This document shows positions 50,748-60,226 of a stretch of 64,000 nucleotides of DNA, piece by piece. The notes beneath the pieces are model-generated. The model made no database searches. It saw only the letters and a list, made by a program, of their open reading frames with translations, and had not been told where the DNA came from. Location of the stretch: NCBI GenBank assembly GCA_964438705.1, contig CAYTKQ010000005.1, forward strand, positions 78,566 to 142,565. Reading direction: 5' to 3'. Source of the DNA: Christensenella sp964438705 (GTDB lineage: Bacteria > Bacillota > Clostridia > Christensenellales > Christensenellaceae). How positions within the stretch are numbered: position 1 is the first letter of the stretch; every line of letters begins with the position of its first letter. Both the position numbers and the translations under genes were made by a program.

Positions 50748-51749
50748 ATGAAGCCTGTGATTTTGATTCCTGTGGGAGATGCGGCCGGAATTGGACCAGA
50801 GATTATTATAAAAGCACTCTTGGACGCGCAAACGGCAAAGATGGCGCGATGTGTGGTGGTGGGCGACGCAGCTGTGCTGGAGCAAGCGATGGCGTTTGTC
50901 GGTATACAGGCCACGCTGCAGCGCATTGATGGACCGGAGGAATACCAAGAGGGTGTATTGAACGTGATCGACCAAAAAAATATTGACCTTGGTTCCTTGC
51001 GCATGGGCGAAGTACAGGCGATGACAGGGCAGGCGGCCTATGAAGCCATCATTGCGGCGGCAACGCTGTGCATGGAGGGCCGGGCGGACGTGTTGACCAC
51101 GACGGCGATCAATAAGGAATCACTTAGAGCCGCGAAGGTGCCGTATATTGGGCATACGGAAATTTTGAGCAGCGTGACCGGCGTTAAAAATCCGCTTACT
51201 ATGTTTCAGGTGCGGGGATTGCGCGTATTCTTTTTATCGCGTCATATCTCGCTGCACAAGGCATGCGGTCTAGTGACAAAGGAAAATTTGGAGCCTTTTA
51301 TCGAACGGTGTGCGCAGGCGCTGCGCATACTGGGAGAAGCCAATCCACACATCGCGATCGCGGGCCTTAACCCACACAGCGGTGAGCATGGATTGTTTGG
51401 CAGAGAAGAGGTGGATGCAGTGGCTCCAGCCGTTCTTTGGGCGCGTGAGCGGGGGATGCGTATTGACGGGCCAGTGAGCGCGGACAACGTGTTCCATTTT
51501 GCGCTTTGTGGGCGCTATGACGCAGTGCTTTCGCTTTATCACGATCAAGGGCACATTGCGACCAAGATGGTGGATTTTGAGCGGACGATATCGATTACCA
51601 ACGGATTGCCGTTTTTGCGCACTTCGGTGGATCATGGCACGGCACTGGATATTGCAGGCAAAGGTATTGCGAGCCCTGTAAGTCTTATGGAGGCCATCCG
51701 TCTGGGGGCGCTTTACGCCCCGCATTTTTGCAGGGATAAGAAACATTGA
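50748..51749 (+). CDS. PdxA-family 4-phospho-hydroxy-acid dehydrogenase
   Basis: The 333-residue NAD-dependent dehydrogenase has GDAAGIGPEI at the start, YIGHTEILSSVTG, RHISLHKACG, AGLNPHSGEHGLFG, YHDQGHIATKMVDF and TSVDHGTALDIAGKG. These hold the three His metal ligands. PdxA acts on 4-phosphohydroxythreonine in vitamin B6 synthesis. Catabolic PdxA2 paralogues act on 4-phospho-D-threonate or erythronate, giving DHAP after decarboxylation. The sugar-operon context favours the second role. ATG 50748 follows AAAAGGAG; an imperfect CAACA/TGTTG hairpin lies between the SDR and this gene. Confidence 0.88.
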   Translation: MKPVILIPVGDAAGIGPEIIIKALLDAQTAKMARCVVVGDAAVLEQAMAFVGIQATLQRIDGPEEYQEGVLNVIDQKNIDLGSLRMGEVQAMTGQAAYEAIIAAATLCMEGRADVLTTTAINKESLRAAKVPYIGHTEILSSVTGVKNPLTMFQVRGLRVFFLSRHISLHKACGLVTKENLEPFIERCAQALRILGEANPHIAIAGLNPHSGEHGLFGREEVDAVAPAVLWARERGMRIDGPVSADNVFHFALCGRYDAVLSLYHDQGHIATKMVDFERTISITNGLPFLRTSVDHGTALDIAGKGIASPVSLMEAIRLGALYAPHFCRDKKH

Positions 51750-52176
51750 TACAATGATTTTTGCATTGCAGGGAGGGGGACACGCACGAAGCGTGTGCGG
51801 ACTCCTGCCTACCAAAATCTCTCATTCAGAACGTGATTAAATAGGCAGATTCAATTTGGGGCGTGTTAACACAGCGCAGCAATGCTGCAATGAGCGCGTA
51901 AACAGTATAAATCCAACAAAACGCATCCAATTTCTCATAAAGTACAAACATGCTTCGGAAAGTTTCAAGCCGTCTAGGTAAGCGTTCAATCTCATTCCGT
52001 TGCAAGCCACCAGCTAAGCTGGAGGTCTTGACTTTCCAAAAAATAAAATATTTAATTTTAACTGTAAGAAAAGCTGTGCATAATGTGCCTGATTACACAA
52101 AGCAATGGGTGTCAGGCGACGTTGTGGGGATGACGATAGGGCTGAATAAGTCTATCGATCGTTATGATCGATGCGG
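51750..52176. mobile_element. Intergenic region with IS-like end and 24-bp repeat, copy 2
   Basis: No gene is seen. CCACCAGC-TAA-GCTGGAGG (52007-52025) is an imperfect palindrome like the ends of IS200/IS605 elements. The 24 bases at 52079-52102 are identical to 17396-17419. A small ACACGC/GCGTGT hairpin lies near 51780-51797. The region separates the end of the PdxA operon from the convergent ptb gene and holds no clear terminator. Confidence 0.5.
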
Positions 52177-53082
52177 CTAATTCCCCTGAAAAGCGCTGAT
52201 TGCGGAAGCGCAAATGATGGAATAGAGCTTGCTGTATTCAGAATCTGAACGCGAGGACAGAATGATTGGGACGGTCGCGCCGATTACAACTCCGCCAAAT
52301 AAACTATCGCCAGCATTCGTGAACGTCTTCAGCACGCTGTTGGCAGCTTCAATATTATGAAACAATAGAATATCGGCTTTTCCCGCGACAGGAGAATCGA
52401 TCTCCTTATGACGCGCTGCCGTTTCGCATAACACCGCGTCCATTGCCAAAGGTCCGTCGATCATACAATTTTGAATCTGCTTTCTTTGACACATCATGCT
52501 CAAAGCAGCCGCATCAATGGTGGCCTGCATGGCGGGATTGACGAGTTCGATTGCCGCAAGCGGCGCGACTTTCGGGTTTTCGATGCCCAGCCCGCGTGCT
52601 GCCAGCACCGCGTTTTCGATCAATTTTACTTTGGTTGCCAAATCCGGATAAGGCACCATAGCCGCATCTGTCAGCAGGATCATTCTAGACAAGAACGGGG
52701 AATTGACGATGGAGACATGAGATAAAATTTCCGCACTGCGCAGCCCGTTTTCTCTGTCCAAAACCACACGAAGCAGATCTGCGGTCGGCAGAAGGCCCTT
52801 CATCAGCATATTTGCTTTTTTTTCTCGGATCAGAGAAACTGCGTATTTTGCCGCTTCTGCTTTTGTCGGGGCGTGCATGATCTCAAACGAAGCAAGATCC
52901 AGGTTGTGCCGCTGGGCGATCTCCGTTATCTTCGACCGATCTCCGCACAAAACCGCGTCGGCAAATCCCCTTTGCTTCGCCTGACATATGGTACTCAAAA
53001 CAACCTCGTCCTCTGCCGCGGCCACAGCGATCATCCCGTTTCTTGATAAGTTTAGCCGTTGGATCATTTCATCTGTGTTCAT
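52177..53082 (-). CDS. ptb: Phosphate butyryltransferase/acyltransferase
   Basis: The 301-residue PTA_PTB-family enzyme swaps CoA for phosphate on a short acyl group, making the acyl-phosphate used by butyrate kinase (62823). Landmarks are MKGLLPTADLLRVVLD, LSHVSIVNSPFLSRMILLTD, MYPYPDL-like VPYPDLATKVKLIENAV and NAGDSLFGGVVIGATVPIIL. ATG 53082 has AAGGA upstream; GTG 53091 is too close to that site. It starts 1 bp after the CyuA-like gene, so the two are co-transcribed. A copy of its 3' end lies at 25909-25952. Confidence 0.9.
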   Translation of the reverse strand: MNTDEMIQRLNLSRNGMIAVAAAEDEVVLSTICQAKQRGFADAVLCGDRSKITEIAQRHNLDLASFEIMHAPTKAEAAKYAVSLIREKKANMLMKGLLPTADLLRVVLDRENGLRSAEILSHVSIVNSPFLSRMILLTDAAMVPYPDLATKVKLIENAVLAARGLGIENPKVAPLAAIELVNPAMQATIDAAALSMMCQRKQIQNCMIDGPLAMDAVLCETAARHKEIDSPVAGKADILLFHNIEAANSVLKTFTNAGDSLFGGVVIGATVPIILSSRSDSEYSKLYSIICASAISAFQGN

Positions 53083-53083
53083 T

Positions 53084-54361
53084 TTAAGCACCGTCCTTTT
53101 TATTCTTTTTTGTCATAATTTGAAGAAGAATATTATCGACTTCCGATAACCCGGTTTCTGAAATTCCCCGCAGGTTTTCAAGTGTATTTTCCACATCATT
53201 TTCAATGATGCCTTCGGTTGAATGGACACATCCGCCCGAAATTGCAATCAGCGCAGACTGTATGGCAGAAAACGTACAAGCGGAGACCTTCATGGCACAG
53301 CCGATTTTTGCTCCGTCACACAGCATACCCATCACGCTCCCAAGCATGTTTTGCACAGAAGCCTTGATTTCAGCTGATTTTCCATCCATCAAATAGACGA
53401 TCCCCGCGCCGGCGCCAATTCCGGCCGCGACGGCACCGCATAATGGAGACAGACGACCGAATGACTTTTTTGAATAAATTGCAATCAGATTGCTCAACGC
53501 ACAGGCGCGTATCTTTTTTTCATGTGTTACGCCCAATTTTTCTGCAATTGCCGCAACCGGTACGGTAGCGCATATCCCTTGATTGCCACTGCCCGAATTG
53601 GTCATGACCGGCATAGATAGGCCCGCCATGCGCGCATCTGAACCGGCGGCTGTAAGCGCGACGGCATATGCGTATATATTGTCTTGTAATTGTGTTTTGA
53701 AAAGCAAATGACCCACTCCATGCCCAAGCGGCTCAAGAAGGCCGGCCTTACTGATGGCGGTATTGAGCTCTATGCTTTTTGAGACAATGCCCAAATCATC
53801 CACTGGAACCGTTGTGACAAAGTGGTAAATATCGTCGATCCCTCCTGTTTCTACGGAAGTGGATTCCGCTTGCGCAACGGCACGGTTGTCAAGCAAAACG
53901 GTGCCATTCCGCTCCAAATAACGCACGTGATCGTGCAGCCCTTCAATGATTGCCAAGCCCTTTTGTCCCTGCGTATAAACCGTTACATTGATGTATAATT
54001 TGGGTAGATCGGGGCTCGAAGTCAGGTAGACATTGGATGCGCACAGCGTTTTGGCATTCTTGATTTGGGCAGACGAAATGCCGCCCAAAATATTGAGCTT
54101 TTTTTGGGGAGCGCCCACTATGGCGCCTAAAGCTGCCGCCATCGGAATCCCACACTCCTCTGTCCCCGGTATATATACGCCCATTGCATTTTTAATAACG
54201 TTACCGCTGCAAAGTATATTTATTTTTGTGACCGGCTGTTCTCCTGCTGCTTTTCGCGCTAGTGCGGCTGCATATGCGACCGCCGCCGGCTCTGTACATC
54301 CGGTAGCGGGCGTAAGCTCACGTTCCAGCAGATCCAAGTAATCGGTCGGCTGATAATCCAT
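53084..54361 (-). CDS. L-cysteine desulfidase/UPF0597 family protein (CyuA/YhaM-like)
   Basis: The 425-residue protein has TGCTEPAAVAYAAALARKAA at the N-terminus, SGSGNQGICATVPV, LCGAVAAGIGAGAGIVYLM and CDGAKIGCAMKVS. The conserved Cys residues bind an Fe-S cluster in the related serine dehydratase alpha family. The likely reaction is cysteine, or a related amino acid, to pyruvate plus ammonia and sulfide. ATG 54361 is chosen, since AGGAG is seven bases before it but only one base before ATG 54367. Pairing with ptb suggests that the oxo acid is turned into acyl-CoA and then ATP. Confidence 0.88.
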   Translation of the reverse strand: MDYQPTDYLDLLERELTPATGCTEPAAVAYAAALARKAAGEQPVTKINILCSGNVIKNAMGVYIPGTEECGIPMAAALGAIVGAPQKKLNILGGISSAQIKNAKTLCASNVYLTSSPDLPKLYINVTVYTQGQKGLAIIEGLHDHVRYLERNGTVLLDNRAVAQAESTSVETGGIDDIYHFVTTVPVDDLGIVSKSIELNTAISKAGLLEPLGHGVGHLLFKTQLQDNIYAYAVALTAAGSDARMAGLSMPVMTNSGSGNQGICATVPVAAIAEKLGVTHEKKIRACALSNLIAIYSKKSFGRLSPLCGAVAAGIGAGAGIVYLMDGKSAEIKASVQNMLGSVMGMLCDGAKIGCAMKVSACTFSAIQSALIAISGGCVHSTEGIIENDVENTLENLRGISETGLSEVDNILLQIMTKKNKKDGA

Positions 54362-54488
54362 ACTCATGCTCCTGAGGTTAAAATACGGAAAATGTGATGG
54401 TTCCTTTTTTTTATTATATAATTTCTGAAATTTCTTCGATATGTCAAAAAAAACAAATTAGACTATGGAATCTTGTCGGGAAAAACAA

Positions 54489-54510
54489 AAAATCGCCTTT
54501 CGGCGATTTT
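54489..54510 (-). terminator. Rho-independent terminator of the PucR gene
   Basis: On the minus strand a 9-bp stem AAAATCGCC/GGCGATTTT with loop GAAA runs into TTTTTTGTTTTT. It lies 48 bp behind the stop codon at 54558. Confidence 0.88.
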
Positions 54511-54557
54511 GAATGATGTATGATGGCGCGCATGGATTCAAAGACTTCATTTATTGT

Positions 54558-56156
54558 TTAAATGTGCTGAAGCATCCGATAGATCGCAAGGGATTGCGTC
54601 AAAAGGATCGTTTCCGATACATCGTTCAGGTCAATGTTTAAAAGTTCCTTTACTCGTTTCAAACGATACTGTACCGTGTTTGCATGAATAAACATCAGCC
54701 GCGCGGTCATGGACACATTCCGGCTTGCATCCAAAACATACACTGCGAGCGTATCCACCAGGGCATCTGAACTTTGCGCGTCAAGCGGTGCCAAAAAATT
54801 CATGCAGATCTTTCGCTTTCGGTGGTTGTAATTGAACAGTTCCAAACAGCTGTAGGAAAATTCCAGAGAATATTGATCAAAGATATATTGTTCCGGAAAT
54901 ATCACTCTCAATATATGACAGGCCTCGCGAAAAACCATATAAATATCATTGACATTGGAAATGTCCCGCAGATTCAGCGCAAGCAGCGCAATGACTTTTC
55001 TATTTGTGCTGTCTTCAAACAATGATCGCGCAGCTTCGATGAATTGCTCAAAATCATTCGGGTGCACAGATGTCTTATAAGGAAGATAGACAATGTAGCT
55101 GTCCTTTGCCGCCGTAAAATACTCTATTTGAAAACGTGCGAACAATTGCTGTATTTCCCCGTCTTTTTTTATCAAACTTGCATTATCGCTTTCCAAGCCG
55201 GATAATATCAGCAAATTTGTGATGCTGTCAGGCTTTAGATGGTATTTGGATAAAGCGAACTGCGCCTGTGTGCCGTTGTCGGACAATAGTGCCTGTACCA
55301 AATTGTTTTCATCTGTGTCGCCATGATATTTCCATATCACGACACAGATACCAATCATGGATGCAATGGCAGACAGATCCGCACAATTCAAGGAATTAGA
55401 GAAATCAAATATGAGCAGATGAATGATACCGCTTTCGCTTTTGATGTCAGAGAAAAAGACATTGGTGTTCTTGTTGCCGATTTCAAATTTGAAAAAATAT
55501 CCGGAATCGGAGGCGGGCACATCTTTTCGTTTCAGTTCCTGAATGATCTCATCCCATGAAGATAGAGGGATGAGGCCCTCGGCTTGAGGAGAACAGGTCA
55601 CGAGCAAAGGCTGATAAAAAGAATCAGCGATGATCAGGATACCGCCAATTTTTTTTGCGATGATATTCATTGCGCGCGACAGATCGTTGATATCGTTTTG
55701 TGAGATCTCAAAGATCATTTCATTGATGTTGAGCGACGTGGACTGCTTTTCGAGCAGAAGACTGGTCATATCAAATATGATATCCGAATATATCACGTCG
55801 GTGTTGCGTGGCATGACGATCAGCGGAAAATCCAGTTCGTCGGCGGTTTGAATCAGCGCGTCCGAAACTTCTTTGACGATTGTTCCGACGTAAAATAAGA
55901 TTAGGCAGGACTCGCCATTTTTATTCAAAACCCGCATGGTCTTGCATTGCTGTTCAACAGACTCGGCAACAGAAAACAGAGCAGAAATGATGGCATCTCC
56001 GCCGCGCGCGCTTGCGTCGGCAAGTATTTCATCGAAGGTAGCAAATTCCAGAACGGAGGCGCGTTTTACAATTCTTTGAAGCCCTCCTGCCCCGCCAACG
56101 ACAATTGCATCGCTTAGACTATTGAGTGACAAACAATCTTGAACCGTAACAGCCAT
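54558..56156 (-). CDS. PucR-family transcriptional regulator
   Basis: The 532-residue regulator has an N-terminal PucR_1 domain (MAVTVQDCLSLNSLSDAIVV), a middle GGDEF-like region and a C-terminal PucR HTH (VSMTARLMFIHANTVQYRLK, then RVKELLNID). PucR proteins control purine, allantoin and other nitrogen-compound use. Start 56156 follows GAGAGGAGAGG. It is divergent from the DUF917-NCS1-M29-racemase operon and is its probable activator. Confidence 0.9.
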   Translation of the reverse strand: MAVTVQDCLSLNSLSDAIVVGGAGGLQRIVKRASVLEFATFDEILADASARGGDAIISALFSVAESVEQQCKTMRVLNKNGESCLILFYVGTIVKEVSDALIQTADELDFPLIVMPRNTDVIYSDIIFDMTSLLLEKQSTSLNINEMIFEISQNDINDLSRAMNIIAKKIGGILIIADSFYQPLLVTCSPQAEGLIPLSSWDEIIQELKRKDVPASDSGYFFKFEIGNKNTNVFFSDIKSESGIIHLLIFDFSNSLNCADLSAIASMIGICVVIWKYHGDTDENNLVQALLSDNGTQAQFALSKYHLKPDSITNLLILSGLESDNASLIKKDGEIQQLFARFQIEYFTAAKDSYIVYLPYKTSVHPNDFEQFIEAARSLFEDSTNRKVIALLALNLRDISNVNDIYMVFREACHILRVIFPEQYIFDQYSLEFSYSCLELFNYNHRKRKICMNFLAPLDAQSSDALVDTLAVYVLDASRNVSMTARLMFIHANTVQYRLKRVKELLNIDLNDVSETILLTQSLAIYRMLQHI

Positions 56157-56277
56157 AATACCTCTCCTCTCGGATATCTTATACCGATACAGGCTTCTTT
56201 GCAAAATTTTCACAACGATACAGCTGGCACAGCTAAACAATAGATCATAAATCTGAAGAAAAAAATATGTGTTGTCC

Positions 56278-56370
56278 CTATAGATTCATTCTATAGCAAA
56301 ACAACAACAAAAATCAAATATTGAACAGTTTTAATAGATCGAAACGTATATTTTGTTTTTGTGCACAAAA
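56278..56370. promoter_or_regulatory. Two palindromes between PucR and the DUF917 operon
   Basis: CTATAGA-TTCAT-TCTATAG (56278-56296) is a perfect 7-bp inverted repeat, and TTTTGTGCACAAAA (56357-56370) a perfect 14-bp palindrome. Both lie in the very AT-rich 470-bp divergent region 56157-56625, where regulator sites are expected. No convincing -35/-10 pair was identified for either direction. Confidence 0.5.
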
Positions 56371-56625
56371 TTCAAGGACAATATTTGGTTTTTACAATAA
56401 AGAAGTGTTCGTCGGGAAATGATATATTGAAAACAATAAAACAATTTGGTATTTGTCAAAATTTAGTGCCGATAGGCAGGCAGTTCATTATTCATCAATC
56501 TACGTGAAAACAATTATCTCCGGTCATACGCTTTTTATCTATTTTTGTCTGTTTTATCGATTCATAAGTATATTTTAATATTTCTGCAACGCAGAAAAAT
56601 ATGATTAGATAAGGAGAAAAGAAAA

Positions 56626-57756
56626 ATGATTGTTTTGAAGAAGCAGGACTTATTGGACGTTATTTGGGGCGCGACACTGATGGGCGGCGGCGGCGGCGGA
56701 TCTGCGCTGGACGGTTTGTCGCTGGTAAAAAATCTGGAGGAAAATAACAAAGGCGTTGAATTGGAATTGAAAATGATTTCCGTGAATGAAATGGAAGACA
56801 ACGCTTATGCTGCCGTCACTGCCGGAATGGGAGCGCCCACTGTGATTAAAACCGTCAATTTTGGCCCGTATGCGGCAAATTCTTTTGAAGCGCTGCGGGA
56901 GATGGTTGCTAAAATGGATTCCCCTAAGGATGTGAAGTATTGTATACCCGTGGAGTCGGGCGGGTTCAACAGTTTTGTGCCGATGTTTATCTCAATACTG
57001 AAGGGATACCCGTTCATTGACGCCGACGGCTGCGGCCGCGCTGTTCCCGCGCTCAATACATTGCTGCTGCACATCAATGGCTGCAACACTTCGCCCCTTG
57101 CGATGGCAAACGGCACAAACGATAAAATAACGATCGAAATGGCAGATCTGCGCAATGCTGAGCTTGCAGAAGAAATCGGCAGGCATATTTGTATGGCGTT
57201 TGGAATGCTGTCCGGCCTTTCCGGATGGATATTGTCGAAAAAAGAGATCAAAGAAAATCTTCCGGCAGGAATTGTTTCGATGGAACTGGAAATGGGACGG
57301 ATCCTGCGCGAATCTGCTGAAAAAAAGGAAACGCTGAATGTATTTGAAAAGCTTGAAGCTGTTGGCATCAAGGCAAAGGAAATTTGTATCGGCGAGATCA
57401 CGAAGGCGGAAACCAAACAGGCGGACGGGTTTGATTACGGTCTGATCAACGTGAAAGACGGAGCAAGCGACGCCGCGTATGTCATCTACTTCCAAAATGA
57501 AAATTTACTGGTAACCAAAAAAGAAAACGGGAAAGAAACGCCGCTCATGACAGTGCCGGACATCATTTGCATGTATGACATCAATACAGGGATGCCACTG
57601 ACCAATGCGGACATCAAGGATGGACTCAGCATCGGTCTGGGGGCGATCAAGGTGAACGATTTCTGGTGGAAGAATCCCCAAATGTTTGATGTGTGGAGAC
57701 CGTTCTTGAAGCGTGTCGGTTACACCGGCGAGAACATTCCGTTTGAGGAACTATAG
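56626..57756 (+). CDS. DUF917 (S-methyl-thiohydantoin desulfurase-like) protein
   Basis: The 376-residue protein matches DUF917: an N-terminal Gly-rich LMGGGGGGSALDG (about 18-30), VESGGFNSFVPMFI and DGCGRAVPALNT. A C-terminal domain has VPDIICMYDINTGMPLTNAD. The family is named for S-methyl-thiohydantoin desulfurase and often sits with hydantoinase-type genes. No hydantoinase is in this window. It is the first gene of the operon and has an AAGGAG ribosome-binding site. Confidence 0.85.
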   Translation: MIVLKKQDLLDVIWGATLMGGGGGGSALDGLSLVKNLEENNKGVELELKMISVNEMEDNAYAAVTAGMGAPTVIKTVNFGPYAANSFEALREMVAKMDSPKDVKYCIPVESGGFNSFVPMFISILKGYPFIDADGCGRAVPALNTLLLHINGCNTSPLAMANGTNDKITIEMADLRNAELAEEIGRHICMAFGMLSGLSGWILSKKEIKENLPAGIVSMELEMGRILRESAEKKETLNVFEKLEAVGIKAKEICIGEITKAETKQADGFDYGLINVKDGASDAAYVIYFQNENLLVTKKENGKETPLMTVPDIICMYDINTGMPLTNADIKDGLSIGLGAIKVNDFWWKNPQMFDVWRPFLKRVGYTGENIPFEEL

Positions 57757-57766
57757 GTTGTAGGGC

Positions 57767-57835
57767 TCGGGATGAACGGGATCGGCCATTCCCTGTTTCG
57801 CACACAACAGGGTCACGCATCATCGTTCATCCCGA
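57767..57835 (+). promoter_or_regulatory. Large hairpin between DUF917 and permease genes
   Basis: Outer arms TCGGGATGAACG (57767-57778) and CGTTCATCCCGA (57824-57835) pair perfectly over 12 bp and enclose an inner CCCTGT/ACAGGG hairpin. The right arm ends 7 bases before the GGGAGG ribosome-binding site of the permease, so the structure could affect its translation or act as a processing site. Confidence 0.6.
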
Positions 57836-57853
57836 AAAAAGGGAGGTAACGTT

Positions 57854-59215
57854 ATGGCTGTTGAAAAAAAGGCAATGGCACCAATCGGAAAAAATGAGAG
57901 ACAAAGCTGGCCAAGCATCGCTTTTATCTGGATCGGTATCATAATTTGTGTTCCGGTGCTGATGGTAGGCGGCATGCTGGGGGCAGGTCTTGATTTTGGT
58001 TCGTTGATCTGGGTGACGATTATTGGATGGGGTATCACGGGAACTGTAATGTGCCTCACCGGTATCATGGGGGCGGATCTTGGACTCCCCTCGGGAATGA
58101 CCTCTACAAAAAGTTTTGGCAATACAGGAGCGCGGATCATTGTCGCGATGCTCGGCGCGATCAGCGCGATCGGATGGTTTTCCATACAAAGCTTTACATG
58201 CGGCGCTGCGTTTGTCATATTACTGAAGAACTCGTTTGGCGTAGATTTTCCGCTGTGGCTCAGCATAGTCCTTTGGAGCATGGTCATGGTCAGCAGCGCA
58301 ATTTACGGAATCAAATTCTTAACGGTGCTGAATTATATCGCGGTTCCGGCGCTGGTGGCGCTTTGTGTGTTTGCTTTGATCTCCATTCTATCGAAGCCCG
58401 GTACCGGTGATATGGTTCTTAATTATACGCCTGCCCAGCCGATACCGTTTATATCCGCGGTATCGACAATGATCGGGTTGCTTGCGGCCGGAATGGTCAT
58501 TGCGGCCGATTATTCCAGATATGCAAAAGGTCGATCGGCAACCGTAAAAGCCACCGTGATCGGCGTGCTGCCGACTGCGCTTATTATTTGCATCACAGGT
58601 GCGGTTGCGGCGATCGCCACCGGCAAAACGGACATTACAGAAGTATTCGCAAGTCTGGGTTTTCCGGTGGTTGCAATGATCGTTCTGATTCTCGCGACGT
58701 GGACAACAAATACAGGCAACGCATACATTGCGGGGCTTGGCATCATGAAAGCGTTCAACATAAAAGATTCCAAACGTCCGCTCGTTACGCTGGGTCTTGG
58801 GCTTGCGGCAACGGTGGTATCGCTGTTGTTGATGCAAGAAGGCATCAATGCGGGCATCAATGTATTTTTATCGTTCCTCTCCATTGCGATCCCGCCCGTT
58901 GCAGGCGTGATGATCGCCGATTACTGGATTGTCGGCAGAGGAAAGTCGAAGAATTGGCACGTTGTGAAAGGCGTGAACTGGATCGGCGTGATCTCTTGGG
59001 CAATCCCTGTTGTTTACCTGTTTATGGGTGGGCCGAATTTCTTGAACCCGGCTATCGACAGCGTCATTATTTCGATGGTTGCTTATTTGCTGCTGTATCT
59101 GGGCTTCGGCAAAACAAAGCTTGCGGGCGGCGGGAAGCTGGAGATAAGCGAAGTTGTCAACATGAGCGAGGAAGAAATCGAACAGATGAAACAGGAAATG
59201 CAGGAAACAGAGTAA
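57854..59215 (+). CDS. NCS1-family permease (cytosine/purine/hydantoin/allantoin type)
   Basis: The 453-residue transporter has about twelve hydrophobic segments. Family landmarks are GTVMCLTGIMGADLGLPSGM and YSRYAKGRSATVKATVIG, and PPVAGVMIADYWIVGRGK near the end, all typical of CodB-like NCS1 carriers. It probably imports the nitrogen compound degraded by its operon. The C-terminal tail is acidic (MSEEEIEQMKQEMQETE). Confidence 0.92.
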   Translation: MAVEKKAMAPIGKNERQSWPSIAFIWIGIIICVPVLMVGGMLGAGLDFGSLIWVTIIGWGITGTVMCLTGIMGADLGLPSGMTSTKSFGNTGARIIVAMLGAISAIGWFSIQSFTCGAAFVILLKNSFGVDFPLWLSIVLWSMVMVSSAIYGIKFLTVLNYIAVPALVALCVFALISILSKPGTGDMVLNYTPAQPIPFISAVSTMIGLLAAGMVIAADYSRYAKGRSATVKATVIGVLPTALIICITGAVAAIATGKTDITEVFASLGFPVVAMIVLILATWTTNTGNAYIAGLGIMKAFNIKDSKRPLVTLGLGLAATVVSLLLMQEGINAGINVFLSFLSIAIPPVAGVMIADYWIVGRGKSKNWHVVKGVNWIGVISWAIPVVYLFMGGPNFLNPAIDSVIISMVAYLLLYLGFGKTKLAGGGKLEISEVVNMSEEEIEQMKQEMQETE

Positions 59216-59249
59216 CGCTGAAACAATCCTTCAAAGGAGGAATCTCAAA

Positions 59250-60206
59250 ATGAAATTGAACAATGAAATCGTAGATGCCGCAAAAGGCTTGATCCAAGAC
59301 TGCTTGGGAGTAAAGCCGAATGAAAAAATACTGATCGTAACGGATGACGGCAAGATCGACATTGCGTATTGTTTTGCGCAGGCGGGAAGAGATCTTGGGC
59401 TGGAGACCGTATTGGTTGATTCGCATGCGCAGTCAAAAGGAGAACCACCGCTTATTGTGTCGAACGCAATGCTTGAGGCGGATGCGGAATTCTTGATCAC
59501 GACGATGTCGTATTCCCATACCAAGGCTCGCATTGCCGCCACTGAGCGCGGCGCGCGGGTCGCATCCATGCCGATGATGACGCTGGAGCTTGCGGAAAAC
59601 TATTTGAAGGGCGATTATAAGTTCATTCAGGAAGTGACCAAAAAGCTGGCGGATAAAATCGACAAAACGGATATGGTGCGGGTCGTTACTGAAGCGGGAA
59701 CGGATGTGACGTTCCGCTTGGGCGGAAGAAAATGTGAGATCGACGACGGCAATCTGACGCAGGCGGGATGTATCGGAAATCTTCCGGCCGGAGAAGCCTA
59801 TATCGCACCGCTGGAAACGACAGGGGACGGGGTATTGGTTGTGGATGGCGTTATCGCCTACCTCGGTCAAGTAAAAGATCCGGTTAGGCTTACGCTTGAG
59901 CATGGACGGATCGTGAACATCGACGGGGGCGTGTCCGCGCAGGAATTGAGAGACTTCCTCGAAGACAAGGACGAGGAAGCGATCGGGATCGCGGAATTCG
60001 GCATTGGAACAAATCCCAAGGCAAAGCTGATTGGGAGCCCGCTGTTGGATGAAAAGGTATGGGGGACGATCCATATTGCCTTTGGAACCAACAAATCTAT
60101 GGGCGGCGAACGGGAGTCAAACATCCACTATGATTGCATCATAAACGCACCCACCGTATATCTGGATGAAAATATGATTCTGGATAAAGGCGAGCACATC
60201 TATTAG
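59250..60206 (+). CDS. Aminopeptidase T-like (M29, COG2309) protein
   Basis: The 318-residue protein resembles the C-terminal catalytic part of M29 leucyl aminopeptidases: GNLPAGEAYIAPLETTGDGV, IAEFGIGTNPKAKLIG and GTIHIAFGTNKSMGGE with His and Glu metal ligands. Related proteins include the 2,5-dihydroxypyridine dioxygenase NicX, so the substrate could be a heterocycle and not a peptide. It follows the permease by 34 bp and has a GGAGG ribosome-binding site. Confidence 0.82.
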   Translation: MKLNNEIVDAAKGLIQDCLGVKPNEKILIVTDDGKIDIAYCFAQAGRDLGLETVLVDSHAQSKGEPPLIVSNAMLEADAEFLITTMSYSHTKARIAATERGARVASMPMMTLELAENYLKGDYKFIQEVTKKLADKIDKTDMVRVVTEAGTDVTFRLGGRKCEIDDGNLTQAGCIGNLPAGEAYIAPLETTGDGVLVVDGVIAYLGQVKDPVRLTLEHGRIVNIDGGVSAQELRDFLEDKDEEAIGIAEFGIGTNPKAKLIGSPLLDEKVWGTIHIAFGTNKSMGGERESNIHYDCIINAPTVYLDENMILDKGEHIY

Positions 60207-60226
60207 GAAATTCAGGAGGAGAGATG

